Of a DNA stretch of 64,000 nucleotides, positions 46,662-56,556 are shown in pieces. Each line of letters opens with the position of its first letter. The stretch's first letter is position 1. Location of the stretch: positions 1 through 64,000 of the forward strand of contig NZ_WTVQ01000005.1 in NCBI RefSeq assembly GCF_012910955.1. Direction: 5' to 3'. A model generated the notes under the pieces. The model was not told the origin of the DNA and ran no database searches. It saw nothing but the letters and a program-made list of their open reading frames with translations. Origin of the DNA: Aromatoleum diolicum (lineage in GTDB: Bacteria > Pseudomonadota > Gammaproteobacteria > Burkholderiales > Rhodocyclaceae). The position numbers were made by a program, and so were the translations under genes.

Positions 46662-49172
46662 ATGAACACGCCCCCAACCACCGTCCTGCTCGTCGAAGAC
46701 GATCCCGCCGACGCAGGATTGATCCAGGCGGCGCTCGCCAGCACGGACGAGCAGCCGTTTCGCGTCGAATGGGTAACACGACTGTCCGACGCAATCGAAC
46801 GACTCGGCCGGGAGGGCATCGAGGTGGTGCTGCTCGACCTGACACTGCCCGACGGCCAGGGCATCGAGGCGTTCGATCAGGTGCACCAGGCTGCGCCGAA
46901 TGCGCTGATCCTGGTCCTGAGCGGAGCGACGGACGAAGAAGCCCCGCGTCTCGCCCTGCAGCGCGGCGCCCATGACTATCTCGCCAAAGCCCATATCGAT
47001 GCCCACTGGCTGCCGCGTGCGCTGCGCTACGTCATCGAGCGCAAAGCCTCGCGGGAGGGGCTGCGCGACAGCGAGGCGCGGTTTCGTGCCATGAGCGACG
47101 CCTCCCCGCTCGGAATCTTCGTCTCCGATGCGCAGGGAGGCTGTACCTATACCAACACGGCGTATCACAAGATATCGGGGCTGACCTTCGATCAGACGCT
47201 GGGCACGAACTGGAGCACGGCAGTCCACCCGGACGATCGCCAGCGTGTGCTTGCCGAGTGGCGCGACGCAGCGCGAGGCCAGGATCCGTTCGAAACGGAG
47301 TTCCGCTTTCTGCGTGAAGACGAGAGCGTGGTGTGGACGCGCGTCAATGGCGCCGCCATGCGCGATGGAGCGTGGTCGCACGGTCACGTTCAGACGGTCG
47401 AGGACATCACCGAACGCAAGTCGACGGAACTCGTATTGCTAGCGGCGGAAGAGGCATTCTTCGAGGAAAAGGAACGTGCCCAGGTCACGCTCAATTCCAT
47501 TGGCGACGGCGTGCTGAGCACCGACCTTCTGGGCAAGGTGACTTACATGAATCCGGTCGCGGAAGCGATGACCGGCTGGTCTTGCGAGGATGCGCTGGGT
47601 CGGCCGCTGCCGGAGGTGTTCACGATCATCGACGGCAAAGGGCGCAACGCTGTAGCGAATCCGGCGCTGCGCGCGATCACGGGCGACAGGACGGTGGAGC
47701 TGACCGCGGATTGCTTGCTGGTCCGTCGCGACGGCTCCGAATCCCCGATCGAGGACTCCGCCGCGCCCATCCACAACCGCGCCGGCGAGGCCATCGGTGC
47801 CGTCATCGTCTTCCACGATGTCAGCAAGGCGCAGGCCATGGCGCAGAAGATGTCCCACCAGGCCCAACACGACTTCCTCACCGGCTTGCCGAATCGGATG
47901 CTCCTGACCGAACGGCTCTCGCAGGCGATCGGGCAGGCCCATCGACACCGCAAGCAGGTCGCGCTGATGTTCCTGGACCTCGATTATTTCAAGCACATCA
48001 ACGACTCGCTCGGGCACGCGATCGGCGACGAATTGCTGCAATCGGTTGCGGGTCGCCTGGCGGCGTGTGTGCGCACCACGGATACGGTATGCCGCCAGGG
48101 GGGTGACGAATTCGTGATCCTGCTGACCGAAATCGAGTGCCCGCATGATGCAGCGCACGTCGCGAACAAGGTGCTGGCCGCACTCACCGAGGCGCAGCAT
48201 ATCGGCGGACACGAACTTCATGTCACCGTGAGCATCGGCATCAGCGTGTATCCCGACGACGGCACCAACGCGGAAACCCTGACGCAGAGCGCAGATACCG
48301 CGATGTATCACGCCAAGGCGAACGGCCGTAACAGCTTCCAGTTCTTCGAGGCAGAGATGAACACCCGGGCGGTCCGCAGGCAGTTCGTCGAAGGCAGCCT
48401 GCGCCGCGCGCTGAAGGAGGACGAGTTCCTGCTGCATTACCAGCCGCAGATCGATCTCGCGTCGGGTGCGATGACCGGGGCCGAGGCGCTCATCCGTTGG
48501 CAGGACCCGGATCTCGGACTCATCTACCCGGGCGATTTCGTGCCGATCGCGGAAGAGTGCGGCCTCATCGTGCCGATCGGCCGATGGGTGCTGCGCGAAG
48601 CCTGCCGGCAGGCCCGCGCGTGGCTGGATTCGGGCCTGCTCGCGGTGCCGGTGGCAGTCAACATCTCGGCGCTGGAGTTACGACACGAGGGCTTTCTCGA
48701 AGGCGTTGCCCTGATCCTGAAGGAAACCCGCCTTCCGCCGCGTTATCTCGAACTGGAACTGACGGAAAGCATCATCATGGACGACGCCGAATCGTCGGCG
48801 TCGGTGCTTGATGCGCTCAGGACCATGGGGGTGCAGCTTGCGATCGACGACTTCGGTACGGGCTACTCGAGCTTGAGTTATCTGAAGCGCCTGCCGATCA
48901 ACACCCTGAAGATCGACCAGTCCTTCGTGCACGACATCGCCACCAATACAGACGGCGCAACCATCGTCGCCGCGGTGATCGGCATGGGGAAGAACCTCAA
49001 TCAGCGAGTCATCGCCGAAGGCGTCGAAACGTATGCCCAACTCGCATTTCTGCGGACTCAGCAGTGCGAAGTGGGACAAGGGTTTCAGTTTAGCCACCCC
49101 TTGCCCGCGGAGGCATTCGAGCTGTTGCTCGATTGCCCGAAAGACCAGCAGCCACGGCCACTCCTGTGCTGA
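46662..49172 (+). CDS. Receiver-PAS-PAS-GGDEF-EAL cyclic-di-GMP protein
   Basis: The 836-residue cytoplasmic signalling protein has a receiver domain (about 1-125, Asp59 in VVLLDLTLPDG), two PAS domains (about 142-255 and 268-385), a GGDEF domain with intact RQGGDEF at about 479 and an inhibitory RxxD site (RTTD) five residues before it, and an EAL domain with GAEALIR and DDFGTGYSS. Both the cyclase and the phosphodiesterase motifs look catalytic. No kinase is adjacent. It starts 76 bases after the ferritin-like gene. Confidence 0.94.
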   Translation: MNTPPTTVLLVEDDPADAGLIQAALASTDEQPFRVEWVTRLSDAIERLGREGIEVVLLDLTLPDGQGIEAFDQVHQAAPNALILVLSGATDEEAPRLALQRGAHDYLAKAHIDAHWLPRALRYVIERKASREGLRDSEARFRAMSDASPLGIFVSDAQGGCTYTNTAYHKISGLTFDQTLGTNWSTAVHPDDRQRVLAEWRDAARGQDPFETEFRFLREDESVVWTRVNGAAMRDGAWSHGHVQTVEDITERKSTELVLLAAEEAFFEEKERAQVTLNSIGDGVLSTDLLGKVTYMNPVAEAMTGWSCEDALGRPLPEVFTIIDGKGRNAVANPALRAITGDRTVELTADCLLVRRDGSESPIEDSAAPIHNRAGEAIGAVIVFHDVSKAQAMAQKMSHQAQHDFLTGLPNRMLLTERLSQAIGQAHRHRKQVALMFLDLDYFKHINDSLGHAIGDELLQSVAGRLAACVRTTDTVCRQGGDEFVILLTEIECPHDAAHVANKVLAALTEAQHIGGHELHVTVSIGISVYPDDGTNAETLTQSADTAMYHAKANGRNSFQFFEAEMNTRAVRRQFVEGSLRRALKEDEFLLHYQPQIDLASGAMTGAEALIRWQDPDLGLIYPGDFVPIAEECGLIVPIGRWVLREACRQARAWLDSGLLAVPVAVNISALELRHEGFLEGVALILKETRLPPRYLELELTESIIMDDAESSASVLDALRTMGVQLAIDDFGTGYSSLSYLKRLPINTLKIDQSFVHDIATNTDGATIVAAVIGMGKNLNQRVIAEGVETYAQLAFLRTQQCEVGQGFQFSHPLPAEAFELLLDCPKDQQPRPLLC

Positions 49173-49389
49173 ATGGACACGGTCGCCAAAGTCGTTCGGA
49201 CACGTGGCGTGAGCACGCCCAGCGCCCACACCATGCAGCCGCATCCCGACTGGCGGGCGCTGCGGCAGCTGGCCCGTGTGTCCATGTGCAACATGGTATT
49301 TACCTTCGGTGCCTTTCTGACTAGGCTTCTGTAAGGGCTTCAAGACAGCACGCGGTTGCCCGCCGCCAGTATCACAGGACGCTCGGATC

Positions 49390-49605
49390 ATGGACGCTAC
49401 AACCAGGACAGCCTTAGTCATCGCGCTTGTCGCCGTAGCCCTGCCATTGGTGCTCTTCAGCGGCGGAATGGCGAGCGTAGCACTGATCAGTTTCGGGACG
49501 ATGGACAGCGGACTCGTGCGCGAGATCAACTGGATCTGGCTTCCCGTCCTGCTGGCCGTCTTGCTGGCCGCCGTGCTCACTTCGGTCATGTTCGGCGAGA
49601 AGTAA
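49390..49605 (+). CDS. Small two-span membrane protein
   Basis: The 71-residue protein MDATTRTALVIALVAVALPL... has two hydrophobic helices (about 8-35 and 48-66) joined by a short loop with DSGLVREINW. No family is recognised. The ribosome-binding site (CAGGACG) is modest, so the gene call rests on length and composition. It converges on the patatin gene. Confidence 0.6.
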   Translation: MDATTRTALVIALVAVALPLVLFSGGMASVALISFGTMDSGLVREINWIWLPVLLAVLLAAVLTSVMFGEK

Positions 49606-49642
49606 GGCACGCGCCAGGGGAAATCGACGCCCTGGAAGCAAG

Positions 49643-50665
49643 TCAGCGCAGAACCTGGTCCAGGCGGCAGGACGACCTTGATCCGATCAGCTGAAAATTG
49701 TTCTCGAGCCACGACTCCGCCTGGCTGCGGCCCTCGTCGTGCAGCGCCGCGATGAACGAAGAATGGGTATTGGCCTTGCTGAGCGAACCCAATCGGCTCA
49801 TGTATTCAGGCGAGTCGATCAGGTGCATGTTCAGGCGGCGTAGTTTCCGCTGCAGACGTCCGAACGGGATCCAGCCCTGCTCGGCCTCCTCCTTCGCGAA
49901 CGCGAGCCCCTGCAGTTCGGTGAAAAACGCCGACGTGAAACCAATTTCGGTCAGCCGGCGCGAGATCTCGTCCGCCGAAGACGGTGTTTCCGTGCCGGGC
50001 TCCGGATGCAGCAGCACCATGATCAAGTCGCTGGCGCGACAATGATTTACCAGCGGAATCAGCGGGGGATTGGCGGTGAGACCGCCGTCCCAGTAGGCTT
50101 CTCCGTCGATCTCGATACTGTGATGCAGGGCCGGCAGGCATGCCGAAGCTAGCAGGGCTTCGAGCGTGAGTTCCCGCGTGTGGAACAGCCTCAGCCTGCC
50201 CGTGCTGACCCGCGTTGCGGCAATGAAGAGTTCGATCCGGCAGTCGGCCCTCAGCCGCTCGAAATCGACCTGGCTTACCAGGATGTCGCGCAAGGGGTTC
50301 AGGTCGAAGGGATTGAGCTGGTAGGGCGAAAAAAACCGCGTCATGAAGAGGAATGCCTTGAGCGCGGTGGCATTGCCCAGCGACTCGTTGCCTGTCACGG
50401 AGGATGCGTTCTCGCCCATGCCGTTGAACGGCGCTCTGGTTTCAACACTCTCCCAAAAATCCTTCAGCGCCTGGCGGGCGCCATCCCGCCCACCGCAAGT
50501 GAATCCGTGCGCAACGAGCACGGCGTTCATCGCGCCGGCACTCGCGCCGCTGATGCCGTCGATATCGATGCGTTCGTCTTCCAGCAGGCGATCGAGAACA
50601 CCCCAGGTAAACGCTCCATGAGAGCCGCCGCCCTGCAGTGCCAGGGTCACGAGCTTTTTTCGCAT
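49643..50665 (-). CDS. Patatin-like phospholipase
   Basis: This lipid acyl hydrolase of 340 residues has the oxyanion motif LALQGGGSHGAF, the nucleophile elbow GASAG (catalytic Ser) and the aspartate of YWDGGLTANPP, giving the Ser-Asp dyad. No signal peptide is seen, so it acts inside the cell or through another secretion route. The ATG at 50665 was chosen with AAGGAAA upstream; a TTG two codons earlier is also in frame. It may act on membrane lipids or on granule-associated substrates; this is inference. Confidence 0.9.
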   Translation of the reverse strand: MRKKLVTLALQGGGSHGAFTWGVLDRLLEDERIDIDGISGASAGAMNAVLVAHGFTCGGRDGARQALKDFWESVETRAPFNGMGENASSVTGNESLGNATALKAFLFMTRFFSPYQLNPFDLNPLRDILVSQVDFERLRADCRIELFIAATRVSTGRLRLFHTRELTLEALLASACLPALHHSIEIDGEAYWDGGLTANPPLIPLVNHCRASDLIMVLLHPEPGTETPSSADEISRRLTEIGFTSAFFTELQGLAFAKEEAEQGWIPFGRLQRKLRRLNMHLIDSPEYMSRLGSLSKANTHSSFIAALHDEGRSQAESWLENNFQLIGSRSSCRLDQVLR

Positions 50666-50680
50666 GCACAATTTCCTTGA

Positions 50681-52648
50681 TCAAGGTTTTGAAGTCTGGT
50701 TTTTTGAATCCGACAAAGTCCTGGCATCCCGGACCAGCTGCGCGCAATCGCTGTCCTGTCCCGGGCCGGCATCGATCAGGGGAATCAGCGCAAGCAGCGG
50801 ATTGACCATGCCGAGCGCAATGGCACCGAGGGCGCGTGCCGCCAAGCGCCCCTTGTCGACGCCGGCTTCGGGCCTGGCAAAGCTGCCGCGCACGTGGATC
50901 GGGCTGCGCAAGGCCACAGGGCTGGTGTCCTTGGTTTTCTGATTCAGCGTCAGATCCAGCTTTTCCTGCCCCAGATCGATGCTGCCCGTGCCGATGATGG
51001 TGGTGATCTCGGTGTCGAAGATCAGCGCCCGGCTGTTCATGATCCCTTCCTTGACGTCGAAGTCGGCCACCGCACAACGCAGCTTCACGAGTTCGTCGCC
51101 CCTCACCTGCAGTTCGAGTATCTCCCACAGATGCAGGCCGATTTGCTCCATCATCAGCCGGCTGATCTCGCCCCCGGCGACGACCAGGCCCAGCGTGCCG
51201 CTGGAAGTCGCCAGCATGCGCCTGACCGAGTTGCCGTTGCCGCTGAGGTCGAATTCGCCGTTGATCTGGCCGATGCTGGCCTTGCTGAGCTTGACCGTCG
51301 GAAACAGCTTCGAAATCAGGATCTTTCGCGCCTTCACCCTGGCGTGCGCCGCGATCGGCTCCTTGCGCCCATCCAGCGTAATTACGGCATTGAGCTGGCC
51401 GCCGGCGATGCCGAAGTCGAGCGGATCGAGCCGCAGGACGGAATCACGCAAGCTCAGATGGGTCACGAGGTCTTCCAGCGGAAGCTCCTTGGCGTGGCGA
51501 AAGGTTTTGGCTTTGAGGGTCACCTCGGCATCGACGGTGTCCCAGCGTTCGGCCTTGAACGCCATGTCCGGCAACACGCGTGCTTGCGCAGGCGTGGGGG
51601 CGGTCGTCTCGGAAGGTTCCGGCGCGGCCTCTCGGGCAGCCTCCAGGCGGCCGGGCCTGGCGCCGATCAAGGGGCCCAGATCGACGATATCGAGCACGTT
51701 GGAAACCAGATCCGCTTCCATTGCAGGGCGTTTGCCGCCGGTGACCACCTGCACTGTGCCGCCAATGTCGCTGCCCCCGATGCGGCCGGAGAATTTCTCG
51801 TAGCGCCACGTTTCCCCGCTGCGCACGATATGCCCGGCCGTCGCGTAGGCGCCCGTTTCCGGAAAGGCAATGCCAAGCAAGGGATAAAGTTGCGCCAGAT
51901 TCTTGCCGCTGACGGCGAGCGTCATGTCCACCGCGGAAAACTTCAGCAGGCTGGTAATGGTCCCCTCGCCCTTCACGACGGTACGGCCGACGGTGAGTTC
52001 GCCCTTGAGCGGATAAGGCGTGCGCTCGTCGCGCAGTCCGAGCACCGGTCCGCCGCTGCCGCTCGCCTTGAGCGGCAGGCCCTTGAATTGCCCCTGTGCG
52101 GAAAAGCTCAGCCCGGCCTCGGTGGGCTGAGCGTTCGACGTCGACAGTTCCGAACGGATGCGAGTCTTCTGCGCAGCATCGTCGTAACCGAGCGTTCCTT
52201 CATCGAGCATCAGGCGGTCGATCTGGATACGCGCCCCCTCGTCCTGCTGCTGGAGGTCCAGCAGCCAGTTCTTTCGACCTTCGGTCCCCTGTTCGAGATA
52301 GATCACGGGACGCCTGAGCCGCACTTCGGGAAGTACGATGTTTCGCCGCATGAGTTGCGGCAAGTCGATCGAAACTTCGAACGCGTCGGCGGCGACCATC
52401 TGCTTTTCCCTGGCCCAGGCCGGATTTGCGAATGTCACCGCACCGGCATGGATACGCGGGTGCGGCCAGCCGAACTCGACGGCCAGATCGCCACCGATCG
52501 CCAGTTCGCGGCCGGTTTTTTCCAGCGCCATGCGCTCGATCGATCCACGCAACCAGTTCCAGCCGAAAATTGCGACAAAGAGAACCGCCAGCGCAATCAG
52601 CGCGAGAGCGATTCCGGCGATCCATTTGAGCGAAGAACGTAGCGTCAT
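50681..52648 (-). CDS. AsmA family protein
   Basis: The 655-residue protein begins with a membrane anchor (about 7-29, IAGIALALIALAVLFVAIFG) and continues as a long beta-rich periplasmic part with the AsmA signature (VEFGWPHPRIHAGAVTFANP) and C-terminal AsmA-like repeats (GTLGLVVAGGEISRLMMEQIG). The family is now thought to bridge lipids between membranes. The frame is open to 52834 but MTLRSSLKW is chosen as it places the anchor first. It precedes patatin by 15 bases and is probably co-transcribed. Confidence 0.88.
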   Translation of the reverse strand: MTLRSSLKWIAGIALALIALAVLFVAIFGWNWLRGSIERMALEKTGRELAIGGDLAVEFGWPHPRIHAGAVTFANPAWAREKQMVAADAFEVSIDLPQLMRRNIVLPEVRLRRPVIYLEQGTEGRKNWLLDLQQQDEGARIQIDRLMLDEGTLGYDDAAQKTRIRSELSTSNAQPTEAGLSFSAQGQFKGLPLKASGSGGPVLGLRDERTPYPLKGELTVGRTVVKGEGTITSLLKFSAVDMTLAVSGKNLAQLYPLLGIAFPETGAYATAGHIVRSGETWRYEKFSGRIGGSDIGGTVQVVTGGKRPAMEADLVSNVLDIVDLGPLIGARPGRLEAAREAAPEPSETTAPTPAQARVLPDMAFKAERWDTVDAEVTLKAKTFRHAKELPLEDLVTHLSLRDSVLRLDPLDFGIAGGQLNAVITLDGRKEPIAAHARVKARKILISKLFPTVKLSKASIGQINGEFDLSGNGNSVRRMLATSSGTLGLVVAGGEISRLMMEQIGLHLWEILELQVRGDELVKLRCAVADFDVKEGIMNSRALIFDTEITTIIGTGSIDLGQEKLDLTLNQKTKDTSPVALRSPIHVRGSFARPEAGVDKGRLAARALGAIALGMVNPLLALIPLIDAGPGQDSDCAQLVRDARTLSDSKNQTSKP

Positions 52649-52887
52649 GGCGTTATTCCAGGCGATGCGGCCATCCTTTTTTGGGATCTGAACCTTAGGG
52701 TGCCAGCAATTATCGGTGTCCGACAAGCACCACACCGTTCGACAGCGCACATAAGACGATTCCCGACAGATGCAATTGCCCCGCTCGGCAGATGGGAGCC
52801 CGTCCATGCGGAGCATCTGTGCGCTGCCGTACAAACTCGGGGAACCGTTTCATCTATCCTCGAACGCATCTGCTCTCGAGTGCATCC

Positions 52888-54024
52888 ATGAATCCCGTGT
52901 CGGTGGCACCCGCCGCCATTGCCCAGTCGTCGCCGCAGGAACTCGCACTTTCGGGCGCCTGGACTGCGCGCGGAATCGGCACTATCGCGCCGCAACTGGA
53001 CGCGCTGGCCGCGCCTGCCGATCAGGAACTGGTCATCGACAGTGCGCGCATCGAGGCGCTCGATACTGCAGGCGCCTGGGTTCTGCAAAAACTTCTGCAC
53101 CGCCTGCGTGGCGAAGGCAAGGCGGTACAGCTGCGTAACCTGCGCCCGGAATTCGCCCGACTGCTCGACGCCATCGGGCAGCAGACGGCAGACCAAACAC
53201 ACCCCCTCTCCCCCCTTGCCGGCGCGCCCGCATCGACGCTCGAGGGCTTGGGCCGGAGCATTGAAGCGGCCGCCCAACAGGGCTTTGCGCTGCTCAGTTT
53301 CGTCGGGGCATGTGCGCTCGCGCTCGGCGGATGCATCGCTCACCCGGCGCGATTCCGGTGGCGTCCGATCCTGTACAACATCCGCAGCGCCGGATTCGAC
53401 GCCCTGCCCATCGTCGGGCTGCTGTCGTTCCTGCTCGGCATCGTTGTCGCCTATCAGGGCGCCGATCAGCTCCGGCAATACGGTGCCAACATTTTCGTCG
53501 CCGACCTCGTCGGCCTGTCCATGCTGCGCGAGTTCGCGCCCCTGATCACGGCCATCATCGTCGCCGGACGCTCGGGTTCAGCCTATGCCGCGCAGATCGG
53601 CACGATGGCGGTGACCGAGGAGATCGACGCCATGCGCACGCTCGGCATCGCGCCGCTGGATGTGCTGGTGCTGCCGAAGATCCTCGCGCTGTTGATCGCC
53701 CTGCCGCTACTGACCGTGTTCGCCGATGTACTCGGCGTGTTCGGCGGCATGATCATGGCGCGCGCGCAACTGGGGGTGGGCTTCGGCGATTTTCTCGATC
53801 GTTTCGTCAAGGCCGTCAGCGTCACGGCCTATCTCATCGGTATCTGCAAGGCGCCGGTATTCGCTGCCATCATCGCCGTGGTGGGCTGCTTCCAGGGCTT
53901 TCGCACCCACGGCGGCGCCGACAGCGTCGGCCGCCAGACGACACGCGCCGTGGTTCAGTCGATCTTCCTCGTGATCGTTGCCGACGCCCTGTTCTCGGTC
54001 GCTTTCAGTGCGCTGGACCTCTGA
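52888..54024 (+). CDS. mlaE: Mla-type ABC transporter permease with N-terminal STAS domain
   Basis: This is the inner-membrane permease of a phospholipid transporter. The 378-residue protein fuses a STAS domain (about 10-100, ELVIDSARIEALDTAGAWVL) to an MlaE permease (about 140-378) with five or six helices and the coupling region TMAVTEEIDAMRTLGI. In E. coli the STAS role is a separate protein, MlaB. The ATG at 52888 lies before the STAS domain; the frame is open a little upstream. It is divergent from the AsmA gene. Confidence 0.92.
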   Translation: MNPVSVAPAAIAQSSPQELALSGAWTARGIGTIAPQLDALAAPADQELVIDSARIEALDTAGAWVLQKLLHRLRGEGKAVQLRNLRPEFARLLDAIGQQTADQTHPLSPLAGAPASTLEGLGRSIEAAAQQGFALLSFVGACALALGGCIAHPARFRWRPILYNIRSAGFDALPIVGLLSFLLGIVVAYQGADQLRQYGANIFVADLVGLSMLREFAPLITAIIVAGRSGSAYAAQIGTMAVTEEIDAMRTLGIAPLDVLVLPKILALLIALPLLTVFADVLGVFGGMIMARAQLGVGFGDFLDRFVKAVSVTAYLIGICKAPVFAAIIAVVGCFQGFRTHGGADSVGRQTTRAVVQSIFLVIVADALFSVAFSALDL

Positions 54025-54025
54025 C

Positions 54026-54886
54026 ATGCAAGACCCGACGCCTTCCGACGACGCAGTCATCACGCTCAGCAAGGTATCGACGAGCTTCGGCGAGCACGTC
54101 GTGCATTCCGGCATCGACCTTGAAGTGCGCCGCGGCGAGATCTTCGCGTTGATCGGCGGCAGCGGCTCCGGCAAGTCGACGCTGCTGCGCGAAATGATCC
54201 TGCTGCATCGCCCGGATGCGGGCTCCATCCGGGTGCTCGGCGTCGATCTGCAGGCGCTCGGTGATGGCGACGCGGACCGCGACACCCTTGCGCTACGCCA
54301 GCGCTGGGGGGTGATGTTCCAGCATGGCGGCTTGTTCGGATCGCTGACGGTGCAGGAAAACGTCGGCTTGCCACTGCGCGAGCACACCGGCCTGGACGAC
54401 GCGCTGATCGATGAAATCGCGGCCTGGAAGCTCGCCATGACCGGGCTCGAGCCGCAGGTCGGCGCGCAATATCCGTCCGAACTCAGCGGCGGAATGATGA
54501 AGCGGGCGTCGCTGGCGCGCGCGCTGGCACTCGACCCGGAGTTGCTGTTTCTCGACGAACCGACCGCGGGACTCGACCCCGAAAGCGCCGGCGAAGTCGA
54601 CCAGCTCGTGCGCAAGCTGCGCGACCTGTTCGGCCTGACCATCGTGATGATCACGCACGACCTCGACCTGTTGTGGCAACTCGCCGACCGCGTCGCCGTT
54701 CTCGCCGACGGCAAGGTGCAAGGCATCGGTTCGATGTCCGAGCTCGCACAAGTACAAGTGGACAACCCCGCCATCCGGAAATTCTTCGACGGCCCGCGCG
54801 GGAGAGCGGCGCACGAACAGGACAAGCAGCAGGCCGACGTGCACACCAGCGGGGAAACCGGGGAACCATCATGGAAAGCAAAGTGA
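54026..54886 (+). CDS. mlaF: Mla-type ABC transporter ATP-binding protein
   Basis: The 286-residue ATPase powers the transporter. It has Walker A GGSGSGKST, a Q-loop, the signature LSGGMMKRASLARAL, Walker B LLFLDEPTAGLDP and the H-loop MITHD. The C-terminal tail is longer than needed and overlaps the next gene by 16 bases. It starts one base after the permease stop. Confidence 0.95.
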   Translation: MQDPTPSDDAVITLSKVSTSFGEHVVHSGIDLEVRRGEIFALIGGSGSGKSTLLREMILLHRPDAGSIRVLGVDLQALGDGDADRDTLALRQRWGVMFQHGGLFGSLTVQENVGLPLREHTGLDDALIDEIAAWKLAMTGLEPQVGAQYPSELSGGMMKRASLARALALDPELLFLDEPTAGLDPESAGEVDQLVRKLRDLFGLTIVMITHDLDLLWQLADRVAVLADGKVQGIGSMSELAQVQVDNPAIRKFFDGPRGRAAHEQDKQQADVHTSGETGEPSWKAK

Positions 54887-55833
54887 ATTATGCGGTCGTC
54901 GGCGCGTTTGTCCTCGTCCTCGGCGCCGTGCTGGTCGCGGGCGTGCTGTGGCTCGCCTCGGGCGGCGCATTCCAGAAGAAATACGACCTCTATCTGGCGA
55001 TCGAGGACGAATCAGTCGCCGGTCTCAATCTGAATGCGCCGGTCAAATACAACGGCGTCGACGTCGGCAAGGTGCGGCAGATTGAGCTCGACCCGGGCAA
55101 CCCGGAACGGGTGAACCTGCTGTTCGCCATCGAACGCGGCACGCCCATCAAGGAGGACACCGTCGCGGTGCTGAAGACGCAAGGCCTGACAGGCATCGCC
55201 TATGTCGAGCTCAGCGGCGGCACCCGCGATGCGCCACCGCTACGCGCCGCTGCGGGAAGCGCGTATCCGGTGATCCGTACCAAGCCCTCGCTCGCCGCCC
55301 GGCTCGAGAATGTGCTCACGACGGTGCTGGCGAAGCTGGACACGATCTCGAACAACATCAATACCATTCTCAGCGACGAAAACCGGGCGGCTTTCACGAC
55401 TGCGCTCGCCGACATCGCCACCGTGGCGCACACGATCGCTGCGCGCAAGGACGCGCTCGATGCGGGCATCACCCATGCGGCCCGCACGTTCGAGAACACT
55501 TCACGTGCCACCGCGCAGGTCGGGCCCGTGATCGATCGTGTCGGACGCAGCGCCGAGGCCGTCGAGAAAATGGGCAACGAGCTCGCCCGGACGAGTACCA
55601 GTGCGGGAAAGGTCGTCGACTCGGCCGGGGCCGACCTGAAGCGCTTCGGCGAGGAAACGCTGCCCGAACTGGAACGTCTGCTCGGGGAACTCAGCGTTCT
55701 GTCGACCTCGTTGCGGCGCCTCAGCGAGCAAACCGAGCGCAACCCGTCCGGGATCCTGTTCGGTCGCAAGCCGGTGCCGAACGGGCCGGGAGAATCGGCA
55801 ACGGCACCATCACCAGGACAACAGCGGCCATGA
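54871..55833 (+). CDS. mlaD: MCE-family lipid-binding protein MlaD
   Basis: The 320-residue protein has one membrane anchor (about 8-30), an MCE domain (about 40-115, NAPVKYNGVDVGKVRQIELD) and a long helical C-terminal part that may extend through the periplasm. It binds lipids as the periplasmic core of the transporter. The start overlaps mlaF by 16 bases. The helical extension is longer than in E. coli MlaD. Confidence 0.93.
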   Translation: MESKVNYAVVGAFVLVLGAVLVAGVLWLASGGAFQKKYDLYLAIEDESVAGLNLNAPVKYNGVDVGKVRQIELDPGNPERVNLLFAIERGTPIKEDTVAVLKTQGLTGIAYVELSGGTRDAPPLRAAAGSAYPVIRTKPSLAARLENVLTTVLAKLDTISNNINTILSDENRAAFTTALADIATVAHTIAARKDALDAGITHAARTFENTSRATAQVGPVIDRVGRSAEAVEKMGNELARTSTSAGKVVDSAGADLKRFGEETLPELERLLGELSVLSTSLRRLSEQTERNPSGILFGRKPVPNGPGESATAPSPGQQRP

Positions 55834-56534
55834 CGCATCCATCTTTCGCACTCGCGGGCCGGATTTGTGCTGCCGGTCTGTTGCTGATACTGGTCAGCGG
55901 TTGCGGCGCTCTGCGCCCGACGGCGACACCGCAGCCGGGCTTCTATTCGCTCGACAACGCATGGATCGAAGCCCGGGCGGCGACGCGTTCCCCGGCGACA
56001 TTAGCGGTCAGGGGCCCCACGCTGATCGTCAATCCACCGCATGCGGCGTCGGGTTACGACAGTCAGCGCATCATCTATGCGCGCGAGGCCTACAAGCTCG
56101 AATATTTTGCGCACAACGAATGGGTCGACACACCGGCGCGCATGCTCGCGCCGCTCATAGTTTCCGCAGTGGAGACCGGCGGGACATTCCGCGCTGTCGT
56201 GTTGACGCCGAGCGCCGCGGCCGGCGATCTTCGCCTCGATACCGAGATCACCCGCTTGCAGCACGATTTCGCCGGCCAGCCGAGTCGCGTACGTTTCACG
56301 CTGCGCGCCTATATCGTTGATAACAAGACGCGCCGGATTCTGGCGTCGCGCGAATTCGATGAGAGCGTTGTCGCCGCGAACGAGTCGCCCTACGGCGGCG
56401 TCGTTGCCGCCAATCGCGCCGTGCAAACGGTGCTCGAGCAGCTCGCGGAATTCTGCGCCGAAACGGCAGCGAACTGGCATCCGGCCGGCGCCGAAGTCCC
56501 GAAGCTCACGGAGGAAGGCCTGCCGGGGCGATGA
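55830..56534 (+). CDS. ABC-type transport auxiliary lipoprotein
   Basis: The 234-residue protein has a lipoprotein signal with lipobox VSGC and the fold of the PqiC/LptE-like auxiliary family (PGFYSLD at the mature start, DTPARMLAPLIV, later LDTEITRLQHDF). It is the likely outer-membrane partner of the MCE system. It starts four bases before the mlaD stop (ATGA) and has no MlaA or MlaC neighbour, so this operon is of the type with an auxiliary lipoprotein instead. Confidence 0.9.
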   Translation: MTHPSFALAGRICAAGLLLILVSGCGALRPTATPQPGFYSLDNAWIEARAATRSPATLAVRGPTLIVNPPHAASGYDSQRIIYAREAYKLEYFAHNEWVDTPARMLAPLIVSAVETGGTFRAVVLTPSAAAGDLRLDTEITRLQHDFAGQPSRVRFTLRAYIVDNKTRRILASREFDESVVAANESPYGGVVAANRAVQTVLEQLAEFCAETAANWHPAGAEVPKLTEEGLPGR

Positions 56535-56556
56535 AACTGCCGCGGCAGGCTGAAGA

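Noticed and set aside
49173-49334. 53-codon plus-strand frame directly after the GGDEF-EAL gene
   Set aside because: It starts at the base after the previous stop, but has no ribosome-binding site of its own and mixed composition; it could be chance.
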